DNA of 13,912 bases from the NCBI GenBank assembly GCA_003219945.1, contig QHQV01000090.1, forward strand, positions 1-13,912. Reading direction: 5' to 3'. The notes beneath the pieces were generated by a model, which was not told the DNA's origin, ran no database searches, and worked only from the letters and a program-made list of their open reading frames with translations. Within the stretch, counting starts at the first letter, position 1. Each line of letters starts with the position of its first letter. This stretch comes from Verrucomicrobiota bacterium. Lineage in GTDB: Bacteria; Verrucomicrobiota; Verrucomicrobiia; Chthoniobacterales; UBA10450. The position numbers and the translations under genes are program-made. Below, piece by piece: positions 1-7,163 of the stretch.

Positions 1-695
1 AGGCTGGTGTTCATTTTGGACACCAGACGAAGCGTTGGAATCCCAAGATGAAGCCCTTCATCTTTGAACAGCGCAATCAGATTTACATTATCAATCTTGA
101 TGAAACTGTGAGGCAGCTCCGGCGTGCAACCGATTTCCTGCAGGAGGTCGCGCGTCGCGGCGGCCGGATTTTGTTCGTCGGCTGCAAAAAACAGGCGCAG
201 GAAGCAATAAAAGAAGCCGCATTGGCGTGCGGGCAATTCTACGTGAACCAACGCTGGCTGGGCGGCACGCTCACTAATCTCACAACGATCCGCAAGAGCA
301 TCGGCCGATTGCAATACATCGAGCAGATCGAACGGTCGCCGGAATACAAGAAAATGGGCAAACAAGAATTGGCTGCGCTAAATCGTGAGGCTGCAAAACT
401 CAGGCGCAACCTCGAGGGGATCCTCGACATGTCAGAACTTCCCGACACGCTCGTGGTGATCGACACCTTACGCGAGCAAAACGCCGTGAATGAGGCGCGC
501 CGCCTCGGGATTCCCGTGGTCGCTATCGTGGATACTAACGCCGACCCCGAACTCGTCGATTATCCGATAGCGGGGAACGACGATGCTATCCGTGCGATCC
601 GAGTGATTTTGCAAAAACTGGTCGACGCGATTGTTTCGGCCAGCAGCGAGGCACGGATACGCGAACAGGTGGAAATGGCAGGCGTATCGGCCTGA
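1..695 (+). CDS. rpsB: 30S ribosomal protein S2, 5'-truncated by the window edge
   Basis: Ribosomal protein S2, a component of the small subunit needed for translation initiation. The frame is open from base 3, before the first in-frame ATG at 48. The upstream codons read AGVHFGHQTKRWNPK followed by MKPFIFEQRN, which is the classic S2 N-terminal signature. The true start therefore lies just outside the window, with perhaps a dozen residues missing, and ATG 48 is internal. Other family hallmarks are RWLGGTLTN, the DMSELPDTLVVID segment and DTNADPELVDYPI. The C-terminus is short, ending EMAGVSA. It is followed 55 bases later by tsf in the usual rpsB-tsf order, so the two are probably co-transcribed. 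Identification is secure; only the start is missing. Confidence 0.97.
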   Translation, partial: AGVHFGHQTKRWNPKMKPFIFEQRNQIYIINLDETVRQLRRATDFLQEVARRGGRILFVGCKKQAQEAIKEAALACGQFYVNQRWLGGTLTNLTTIRKSIGRLQYIEQIERSPEYKKMGKQELAALNREAAKLRRNLEGILDMSELPDTLVVIDTLREQNAVNEARRLGIPVVAIVDTNADPELVDYPIAGNDDAIRAIRVILQKLVDAIVSASSEARIREQVEMAGVSA

Positions 696-750
696 CGCTA
701 CCCGCTTCAGCGGTTCAATTCGCTGACGCTTCAACGATTCTGAGGACCTA

Positions 751-1368
751 ATGAACACAACAACTGAAATCGATCCAAAACTCGTCAAGCAACTCCGTGA
801 AAAGACCAATGCCGGATTTATGGATTGCAAGCGTGCTCTCGTCGAAAGCGGCGGCGACTTGGAAAAGGCCGAAACGATCCTGCGCACGAAAGGCATCGCG
901 ACCGCCGCGAAAAAGGCCACGCGTGCGACGAAAGAGGGAATCGTCGCATCGTACATTCATCTGCAGGGCAAGGTTGGTGTGCTCGTAGAAGTGAACTGCG
1001 AGACTGATTTCGTGGCGAGAAACGAGAATTTCCGAGAATTCGTGAAAGACATCACGCTGCATATCGCCGCCGCGCACCCGCTTTACGTCAGCCGCGCTGA
1101 TCTTCCGGGCAACCTGATCGAGGCGGAACGCGAAATTTACAAGGCACAGGTACAAGGCAAGCCGGCGCACGTTGCGGACAAGATCGTCGAAGGCAAAGTC
1201 GAGAAATTCTACAGCACGGTTTGCCTGCTCGAGCAGGGCTTCATAAAAAATCCCGATGTGACAATTAGCGATTTGCTGAATTCGAAGATTGCCGAACTTG
1301 GGGAAAACATCGTCATTCGTCGCTTCGTTCGGTACCTGGTCGGCGAGCCGCTGCCGAACGAAGCATAG
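751..1368 (+). CDS. tsf: Elongation factor Ts, short form (205 aa)
   Basis: EF-Ts is the guanine-nucleotide exchange factor that recycles EF-Tu from its GDP form in the cytoplasm. The N-terminal UBA-like domain (about residues 6-45) contains LREKTNAGFMDCKRAL, and the core carries the conserved EVNCETDFVARN segment, whose TDFVA residues contact EF-Tu in known structures. The protein has 205 residues, much shorter than the roughly 280 of E. coli and close to the single-core form of Thermus. GAGG at 742-745, five bases before ATG 751, fixes the start. It follows rpsB in the conserved order. A hairpin-containing palindrome starts at its stop codon. No anomaly was seen inside the gene. Confidence 0.97.
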   Translation: MNTTTEIDPKLVKQLREKTNAGFMDCKRALVESGGDLEKAETILRTKGIATAAKKATRATKEGIVASYIHLQGKVGVLVEVNCETDFVARNENFREFVKDITLHIAAAHPLYVSRADLPGNLIEAEREIYKAQVQGKPAHVADKIVEGKVEKFYSTVCLLEQGFIKNPDVTISDLLNSKIAELGENIVIRRFVRYLVGEPLPNEA

Positions 1369-1428
1369 TTGTAGCAGCGAACGCCGAATTTTGGAAAAGG
1401 CGTTCGCCGCGGCGAGCAGCTCTACAAC
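1368..1428. repeat. Palindromic intergenic element after tsf
   Basis: A 61-base imperfect palindrome begins GTTGTAG (1368-1374) and ends CTACAAC (1422-1428), which are exact inverted 7-mers. Inside, GCGAACGCC (1377-1385) pairs exactly with GGCGTTCGC (1399-1407) around a 13-base loop. Its first base is the last base of the tsf stop codon. No T-run follows, so it is not a standard intrinsic terminator, although it could still protect the 3' end of the rpsB-tsf transcript. The architecture fits a REP- or MITE-like dispersed palindrome; only this copy is visible here. Confidence 0.55.
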
Positions 1429-1469
1429 CCGCGTGGCCATTCAGCCAATCCGTGGTTTAGTTGAGTGGA

Positions 1470-3203
1470 ATGGCGCTCACTGAATACAAACGCAAACGGG
1501 ACTTCAAGAAAACCAACGAGCCGTCAGGCAAACCGGTTCCAAAAAAAATCAAAGGCGCATCGCGTTTTGTCATTCAAAAACATGCTGCGCGCCGGTTGCA
1601 TTACGACTTCCGCCTAGAAATGGAAAGCGTGCTGAAATCCTGGGCGCTGCCGAAGGGACTTCCCTGGAAGCGGGGCGAAAAACATCTCGCCGTCGAAGTG
1701 GAAGATCATCCGATTGAATATGAAGACTTCGAAGGGGTAATTCCCGAGGGACAGTATGGCGGCGGCACCGTGATGGTCTGGGACTGCGGGACCTACTACG
1801 TTTACGGCGAACAACCGATAAAATCGCTAAGGGAAGGTAAGCTGCATCTTCTTCTTGATGGCAAAAAAGCGAAAGGCGAATGGACCCTCGTGCGGATCCG
1901 CGGCCGCGATGGCGAAAAGAATCAGTGGCTGATCCTAAAAACCGGTGACGACGTAAAACCAATTTCAAGCAAGCTCGAAGATGAATCGGTCAAGACCGGC
2001 CGCACGATGAAACAAATCGCAGACGCGCGCGACGCCGAGTGGCAATCGAATCGTGTAGAAGACCAAAGTGCGACATCGCAATTCAAAGCGCGAATCCGAG
2101 AGGCGATTAAAAAAAAACCAAAAGATGAAGCGGTAGGGCGCGACCGCCGGGCGCGCCGGGACGCTCTTCCAAGGGAGGCGCACGGACGCCTCGGCGAGCC
2201 GTCCCTACCAGATTTGCCTGGCGGAAAGCCGCGTTTCGTCGAACCGATGAAAGCGAAATTGATGGAGAAACCGCCAGCAGCTGGCGACTGGATTTACGAG
2301 CTCAAGTTCGACGGCATCCGATTGATTGCGATCAAAGACCGCGGAAAAGTTTCGTTGCTGTCGCGAAATCAAAACGATTTGAGCGCGCGTTTTCCCGAGA
2401 TCGTCGACGCCGTCAAAAATTTACCCACAGATGAATGTGTGCTTGATGGCGAAGTAGTCGCGCTTGATGAGCAGGGCCGTTCGTCATTCCAGCTTTTGCA
2501 AGCGCGCGAGATGGAAGGGCGAAAATCGCCGATTTATTTTTATGTTTTCGATCTTCTCCAACTCGACGGCAAGAGTTTCGTCTCCATGCCGTTAGAGGCG
2601 CGGAAAAACGTTTTGGAGAAACTATGTGCGAGCGGAGGAGACGCCCGGATTCGATACTCTGGCGCGATTGGTGGCGATGCCGAGCATCTCCTCACGGAAG
2701 TGCAGCGCCGCGGCTTGGAGGGAATCATTGGCAAATTGCGCAACTCCGTTTACGAACCCGACCGGAGGAGCGGCGCATGGATCAAACTCAAATGCGTCAA
2801 TGAACAGGAATTCGTCATTGGTGGATACACCCCGCCGCAAGGGGCTCGAAAATATTTTGGCGCGATTCTGGTCGGTTACTACAAAGATGGTGACCTCGTA
2901 TTCGCAGGGAAGGTCGGCACCGGATTTACAACGAAATCATTAGCCGCATTGCACAAGAAATTCCGCGCCGAGGAACGTTCCGACTGTCCGTTTGTCGATC
3001 TGCCATCAAAACAAAACGGCCAATGGGTGCTCGGCATCACGCCTTCAATGATGAAAAAGATGCACTGGATCAACCCGAAGTTCGTGGCGGAAATAAAATT
3101 CGCCGAGTGGACGCGAGACGGAAAACTGCGTGCACCAGTATTCCGCGCTTTACGCGACGATAAGCAACCGGGCGAAGTTGTTCGAGAGACGCCGCCGACG
3201 TGA
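1470..3203 (+). CDS. ligD: LigD-type ATP-dependent DNA ligase (phosphoesterase + ligase domains)
   Basis: Seals DNA breaks in Ku/LigD-type end joining or related repair. An N-terminal 3'-phosphoesterase domain (about residues 33-150) carries HAARRLHYDFRLE and EDHPIEYEDFEG, with His38, His44, Asp46, Arg48, His80 and Tyr84 matching residues known to matter in Pseudomonas LigD. A basic linker follows (about 150-255). The ligase domain has motif I KFDG with the adenylated Lys279, motif IV EGIIGK (Lys422) and motif V WIKLKC, then an OB domain to residue 577. The LigD polymerase domain is absent, and no ku is in view. ATG 1470 (MALTEYKRKRDF) matches the usual LigD N-terminus; an in-frame TTG at 1461 would add three residues. 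Residues about 222-247 are encoded by a palindromic element in frame. The Shine-Dalgarno is weak. Confidence 0.93.
   Translation: MALTEYKRKRDFKKTNEPSGKPVPKKIKGASRFVIQKHAARRLHYDFRLEMESVLKSWALPKGLPWKRGEKHLAVEVEDHPIEYEDFEGVIPEGQYGGGTVMVWDCGTYYVYGEQPIKSLREGKLHLLLDGKKAKGEWTLVRIRGRDGEKNQWLILKTGDDVKPISSKLEDESVKTGRTMKQIADARDAEWQSNRVEDQSATSQFKARIREAIKKKPKDEAVGRDRRARRDALPREAHGRLGEPSLPDLPGGKPRFVEPMKAKLMEKPPAAGDWIYELKFDGIRLIAIKDRGKVSLLSRNQNDLSARFPEIVDAVKNLPTDECVLDGEVVALDEQGRSSFQLLQAREMEGRKSPIYFYVFDLLQLDGKSFVSMPLEARKNVLEKLCASGGDARIRYSGAIGGDAEHLLTEVQRRGLEGIIGKLRNSVYEPDRRSGAWIKLKCVNEQEFVIGGYTPPQGARKYFGAILVGYYKDGDLVFAGKVGTGFTTKSLAALHKKFRAEERSDCPFVDLPSKQNGQWVLGITPSMMKKMHWINPKFVAEIKFAEWTRDGKLRAPVFRALRDDKQPGEVVRETPPT
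2132..2209. repeat. Palindromic element inserted in frame in the ligD linker
   Basis: A 78-base GC-rich stretch starts GGTAGGG (2132-2138) and ends CCCTACC (2203-2209), which are exact inverted 7-mers. There is further inner complementarity, for example CGCCG at 2145-2149 with CGGCG at 2192-2196. Its length is exactly 26 codons and it contains no stop, so the ligD frame is preserved. It encodes an Arg-rich stretch (GRDRRARRD and onwards) unlike the flanking Lys-rich linker. The form resembles short palindromic repeats that I associate with soil Verrucomicrobiota; this is from memory and unchecked. No second copy is in the window. Confidence 0.6.
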
Positions 3204-3419
3204 TGGCGGCAGGCCGAGTTGTTGCGCCAGAAACGTCTCGAACCTGATTAGCAAAGCGATGCGCGCATTTTCGACCGCTTACTCGAACATTAAAAAAGCC
3301 GGGAAAATTACGCGCGAGGATTGAGGGACCTCGACAAGTCCTCTGCCATCACCGCGGCGATGATTTGATCCGGCTGGACTGCACCGAGAAATTTCGAAAG
3401 GAGGGTTGAGAATTCGGGT
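3204..3419. other. Spacer between ligD and the glycosyltransferase gene
   Basis: This 216-base spacer is the longest non-coding stretch in the window. I found no RNA gene, clear promoter or convincing small gene in it. Short open stretches exist in all three plus-strand frames but none has recognisable protein content. An AGGAGG at 3399-3404 is the only strong signal. It sits 15 bases before ATG 3420, longer than usual for a Shine-Dalgarno, so its role for the glycosyltransferase start is plausible but not ideal. Confidence 0.4.
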
Positions 3420-4471
3420 ATGAGAATTGCACAAGTGGCGCCGCTTTATGAAAGCGTACCGCCGAAATATTACGGGGGAACAGAGCGCGTCGTGTCGTAT
3501 CTCACAGAGGAGCTGGTGCGACGGAGCCACGATGTGACGCTTTTTGCGAGCGGAGATTCGGTGACGAAAGCGCACTTAGTGGCTGCGTGCCGAAGGTCGT
3601 TGCGATCGGATAAGCATTGTCAGAACCAAATGGCGCACCACTTCGTTATACTGGAACGACTCTTCCAGCGCGCGGCCGAGTTCGACATCATTCATTTTCA
3701 TATCGATTACTTGCATTTTCCGCTGAGCCGACGGGAGCTGATCACGCACGTCACCACATTGCATGGACGGCTCGATATTCCGGATCTGATCCGCTGTACC
3801 AAGAGTTTCAGGATATGCCTGTAATTTCCATTTCGAATGGCCAGAGAGAGCCATTGCCGTGGGCAAACTGGCAGGCAACGGTCTATCACGGTTTGCCCGT
3901 CGAGATGTACCGGTTTCGCGAGAAGCCGGGAAATTATCTGGCTTTTCTGGGGCGGGTTTCGCCTGAAAAGCGAGTGGACCGCGCGATTGAGATCGCCAGG
4001 CTGGTGGGCATGCCGCTTAAGATTGCTGCGAAAGTTGATCCAGTAGATAAAGATTATTTCGAATCGGTCATCACTCCATTGCTGAGCAATTCACTCGTGG
4101 AATTCGTGGGCGAGATTGGCGATGCCGAAAAAGATGAATTTCTGGGCAACGCCTATGCGCTGCTATTTCCGATCGATTGGCCGGAGCCGTTCGGGCTCGT
4201 CATGATTGAAGCGATGGCCTGCGGCACACCGGTCATAGCTTATCGGGGCGGCGCGGTTCCGGAAGTAATCGAGCAGGGTCACACCGGGTTCGCTGTAGAA
4301 GGACTACAAGACGCAGTAGACGCGGTTCGACGCATATGGAAGTTGAGCCGAAAACGGTGCCGCGAAGTGTTTGAAAAACGGTTTACGACTACGCGGATGG
4401 CGCATGATTACGTGCAAATATTCGAACGGCTAATTAGCAAAGACGAAGAGAAAATATTCGAGGCTGCATAA
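3420..4471 (+). pseudogene. Family-4 glycosyltransferase, interrupted by a one-base frameshift
   Basis: A GT-B fold, GT4-type glycosyltransferase that would transfer a sugar from a nucleotide sugar; the acceptor is unknown. The 5' part (3420-3824) begins MRIAQVAPLYESVPPKYYGGTERVV, with the N-terminal GGTE loop, and runs to LHGRLDIPDL. From about 3791 the family sequence continues in another frame as PLYQEFQDMPVISISN and ends at 4471 with the donor-binding EX7E motif EPFGLVMIE and ACGTPVIAYRGGAVPEVI. One base is missing near 3789-3790; restoring it gives a normal protein of about 350 residues. Each half alone lacks one Rossmann domain, so the gene is dead unless this is a sequencing error or programmed shift. 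The stop overlaps the next start (TAATG). Confidence 0.85.
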
Positions 4472-6648
4472 TGGCTAGAGGAGAAGTGATTCGTATTCGG
4501 AACGAGTTTTACATTCGTTCCTCTTCAGCTCGCGTGGACGTGCGCACGCGGGTTTTGAAACAGGGAGACATGTTCGCTGTTTTCGATCGATTTGGGGACG
4601 TCGAAACGTTTGGCAGTGGCGAACTCGGATTGTATTATCAGGACACGCGATTTTTGTCCCGGCTGACTTTGAAGCTCGGAAAGGATCGGCCTTTGCTGCT
4701 GAGCTCTACCGTCCGGGAGGACAACGCCATTCTTGCTGTAGACGCTACTAACCCCGACGTCTGGCGCGACAGCGAGATCGTAGTTCCAAGAGGAACAATA
4801 CACGTGTTTCGCTCAAAGATTTTGTGGGACAAAGCCTGTCACGAGCGGCTTCGTATTCACAACTACGGACGCGCAGCTGTCGATTTTACTTTGTCTATCG
4901 AATTCGATGCCGATTTTGCCGATATTTTCGAATTGCGTGGGATGCGTCGGGAGCGTCATGGTCGTCGCTTGGAACCTGAGATCACTGACGACGGAATCGT
5001 GCTGGCGTACGAAGGATTGGACCGACGGTTTCGCCGGACACGCATCATGTTCGACCCGAGGCCATCTCGTGTGAGCAAGTCTGTCGTCACCTGCCAGGTT
5101 CATTTGGAGTCCGGCGAGGATGCTAGTTATCAATGGACGATTGCATGCGAGGTAGACGGCGATTCGCATGGTGAGAGCGAGTCTTACGAAAAGGTCATGC
5201 ACGAGGCAACCGCTGCCCTTCAACGCACCCGCGCTCGGGAACCGCACATTTTCGCTGACAATGAACAGTTCAACGACTGGCTGAACCGTTCGCTGGCCGA
5301 TCTCCACATGATGCGAACGGAGACGCGCTATGGGCCGTATCCTTACGCTGGTGTTCCCTGGTTTAGCACCGTGTTCGGGCGCGACGGAATCATCACGGCA
5401 TTACAAAGTTTGTGGTTCGATCCATCGGTCGCGCGCGGCGTCCTCGCCTATCTCGCCGCCAATCAGGCCGACGCTGAGAAGCCCGGGCAAGATGCGCAAC
5501 CCGGCAAGGTGCTGCATGAATTCCGTGATGATGAGATGGCCGTCTTAGGCGAGGTGCCGTTCAGGCGCTACTACGGGAGCATCGATGCGACGCCGCTTTT
5601 TGTGATGTTAGCAGGCGCATATTACAAGCGCACAGGTGACCGCGCTTTTGTGGAGTCGATTTGGTCGAATCTCCAGCGCGCGCTTCAATGGATCGACCAC
5701 TATGGGGACGCAGACGGTGACGGTTTTGTCGAGTATAGCCGCAGATCGAAACACGGTCTTCTTCATCAGGGTTGGAAAGATTCACAGGACTCTGTTTTTC
5801 ACAGCGACGGCGTTCTTGCCGAAGCGCCCATCGCGCTGTGCGAAGTGCAGAGTTATGTTTATGCCGCGAAGCTCGCTGCCAGCGACCTGGCTTTGCTATT
5901 AGGGGATAGCACAGCCGCGCAAGAGCTGAAGAACCAGGCTGAGAGCTTGCGCGGTCGGTTCGAGGAAATCTTCTGGTGTGAAGACATTTCCACATACGCC
6001 CTGGCATTGGACGGCAGCAAGCGGCCCTGCAGAGTGCGAACGTCGAACGCTGGTCATTGTCTTTTCGCGGGTATTGCGACGGAGGAACACGCGCGTCGGG
6101 TTGCGACTACACTGACTGATGAAACATCATTTTCCGGATGGGGAATTCGCACGGTAGCGAGCAATGAGGCGCGCTACAATCCGATGTCGTATCATAACGG
6201 TTCGATCTGGCCGCACGACAACTCACTGATCGCGGCGGGATTTGCCAGGTACGACCTGAAGGGTTCGGTTGCCATGGTGCTCGCTGGTATGATGGACGCG
6301 AGCATCTTCTTCGATTTACATCGGCTTCCGGAACTATTCTGCGGCTTTCCGCGACGACCCGGTGAAGCGCCCACATTGTATCCAGTTGCGTGCGCTCCAC
6401 AGGCGTGGGCATCCGGTGCTGTATTTCTTTTGCTGCAAGCGTGTCTCGGGCTCGATGTATTTGCTCCAGAAAGAAGGCTGGTGTTTTCGAAGCCATTCTT
6501 GCCGCAATTTCTTCCGCAAGTCAGCATTCGTGATTTGAAAGTGGCAGACGCAAGCGTTGATCTTCTGCTCACGAGACACGACGAAGGAGATGTAGGTGTC
6601 AATGTTCTCCGACGGAACGGCATTCTTGATGTTGTGGTTTTGAAGTAA
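4471..6648 (+). CDS. Glycogen debranching enzyme-like glycoside hydrolase (amylo-alpha-1,6-glucosidase family)
   Basis: A 725-residue protein of the bacterial debranching-enzyme-like group. It has an N-terminal beta domain (about residues 20-240; FGDVETFGSGELGLYYQDTR is typical of the GDE_N_bis domain) and a C-terminal (alpha/alpha)6 barrel (about 270-700). Barrel motifs include VPWFSTVFGRDG (Arg304, Asp305), PGKVLHEFRDDEMA, YYGSIDATPLF, GWKDSQDSV (Trp435, Asp437) and SIWPHDNSL (Trp580, Asp583). It is expected to hydrolyse alpha-glucosidic linkages, but the exact substrate of this subgroup cannot be read from the sequence and trimming of glucan branches is an inference. No signal peptide is seen, so it is probably cytoplasmic. 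ATG 4471 overlaps the glycosyltransferase stop by one base, and GAGG at 4460-4463 is well spaced, implying translational coupling. Confidence 0.88.
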   Translation: MARGEVIRIRNEFYIRSSSARVDVRTRVLKQGDMFAVFDRFGDVETFGSGELGLYYQDTRFLSRLTLKLGKDRPLLLSSTVREDNAILAVDATNPDVWRDSEIVVPRGTIHVFRSKILWDKACHERLRIHNYGRAAVDFTLSIEFDADFADIFELRGMRRERHGRRLEPEITDDGIVLAYEGLDRRFRRTRIMFDPRPSRVSKSVVTCQVHLESGEDASYQWTIACEVDGDSHGESESYEKVMHEATAALQRTRAREPHIFADNEQFNDWLNRSLADLHMMRTETRYGPYPYAGVPWFSTVFGRDGIITALQSLWFDPSVARGVLAYLAANQADAEKPGQDAQPGKVLHEFRDDEMAVLGEVPFRRYYGSIDATPLFVMLAGAYYKRTGDRAFVESIWSNLQRALQWIDHYGDADGDGFVEYSRRSKHGLLHQGWKDSQDSVFHSDGVLAEAPIALCEVQSYVYAAKLAASDLALLLGDSTAAQELKNQAESLRGRFEEIFWCEDISTYALALDGSKRPCRVRTSNAGHCLFAGIATEEHARRVATTLTDETSFSGWGIRTVASNEARYNPMSYHNGSIWPHDNSLIAAGFARYDLKGSVAMVLAGMMDASIFFDLHRLPELFCGFPRRPGEAPTLYPVACAPQAWASGAVFLLLQACLGLDVFAPERRLVFSKPFLPQFLPQVSIRDLKVADASVDLLLTRHDEGDVGVNVLRRNGILDVVVLK

Positions 6649-6681
6649 ATGGCAGTGATTGCGCTTGTCGGCGCAGATCGC

Positions 6682-6693
6682 CACAATATTGTG
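6682..6693. promoter_or_regulatory. 12-bp perfect palindrome just upstream of purS (candidate operator)
   Basis: CACAATATTGTG is self-complementary and sits five bases before ATG 6699. It overlaps a possible promoter, TTGTCG (6665-6670), a 16-base spacer and TATTGT (6687-6692), which would start transcription almost at the purS start codon. No Shine-Dalgarno is visible there. Both operator and promoter are inferences from sequence form only. Confidence 0.25.
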
Positions 6694-6698
6694 CCGTG

Positions 6699-6977
6699 AT
6701 GAACGCAAAGGTGATCGTCATGCCAAAAGCCGCCGTGCTGGATCCGCAGGGAAATGCGGTGCGTGATGCGATGCGCCACCTGGGAATGCCGGAAGTGCGC
6801 AGCGTTCGAATCGGGAAATACATGGAGATCGAGATCGAAGGGAAAGACGGCGAGCTTGAATCGCGGCTGCACCAGCTTTGTCGCGATTTGCTGTCGAATC
6901 CGGTGATCGAAGATTACGAATTGCTGGAAGACGAATCAGGATACAACCAGACGAAGACTCAGAGGAAGAGTTTATGA
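6699..6977 (+). CDS. purS: Phosphoribosylformylglycinamidine synthase subunit PurS
   Basis: PurS is the small subunit of the three-part FGAM synthetase (PurS, PurQ, PurL) in purine synthesis. It bridges the glutaminase PurQ and the synthetase PurL. The protein has 92 residues, slightly longer than the usual 80-85. Family features are KVIVMPKAAVLDPQGNAVRDAM, GMPEVRSVRIGKYMEIEIEG and the C-terminal CRDLLSNPVIEDYELLE. A GTG at 6696 directly precedes ATG 6699; ATG is preferred. No Shine-Dalgarno is seen. The gene starts 50 bases after the debranching-like gene, and its stop overlaps the next gene's ATG (ATGA at 6974-6977). No purL lies in the window, so that subunit must be encoded elsewhere. Confidence 0.93.
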   Translation: MNAKVIVMPKAAVLDPQGNAVRDAMRHLGMPEVRSVRIGKYMEIEIEGKDGELESRLHQLCRDLLSNPVIEDYELLEDESGYNQTKTQRKSL

Positions 6978-7156
6978 AAGCGCTGCGATATTTTTTCTGC
7001 GTAGTATTTCCGCCGCTTGCAGTGCTGATGACCGGACGGATCGCGAGTTTCTTTCTAAGCCTCATTTTGACATTGCTCGGTTGGATACCAGGGATCATCC
7101 ACGCATGTCTGGTGGTGAACGATTACCACGCGGAGCAACGCGCACGCACGCATTAA
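6974..7156 (+). CDS. YqaE/Pmp3-family small membrane protein
   Basis: A 60-residue protein of the YqaE/Pmp3 (UPF0057) family, very small proteins with two transmembrane helices linked in other organisms to membrane potential, salt or cold stress. The family signature is clear: VFPPLAVLMTGRIASFF followed by LILTLLGWIPGIIHACLVV. Helices span about residues 5-22 and 27-48, with a short charged tail (DYHAEQRARTH). The start ATG 6974 overlaps the purS stop by four bases and has AGAGGA at 6961-6966. purQ begins seven bases after its stop. A stress-type membrane protein inside a purine synthesis operon is unexpected. A longer in-frame reading from 6878 overlaps purS and is not believed. Confidence 0.88.
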   Translation: MKALRYFFCVVFPPLAVLMTGRIASFFLSLILTLLGWIPGIIHACLVVNDYHAEQRARTH

Positions 7157-7163
7157 AATCACG

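Noticed and set aside
468..1440. Two long minus-strand open frames (162 and 230 codons) opposite rpsB and tsf
   Set aside because: They are antisense shadows of well-identified genes, with no family content of their own.
3407..3424. Possible five-codon leader from TTG 3407 ending over ATG 3420
   Set aside because: AGGAGG is only two bases from this TTG, too close to drive it; more likely a chance reading.
3617..3790. Upstream part of the second glycosyltransferase frame read as its own N-terminus
   Set aside because: Before about 3791 this frame is nonsense, while the other frame carries the family sequence; only the downstream part is real.
4813..5307. Minus-strand open frame of 164 codons inside the debranching-like gene
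   Set aside because: It is antisense to conserved coding sequence and is not protein-like; the plus-strand frame is clearly the real gene.
6192..6872. Minus-strand open frame of 226 codons across the debranching-like gene and purS
   Set aside because: It spans two real plus-strand genes, and its composition is that of a shadow frame.
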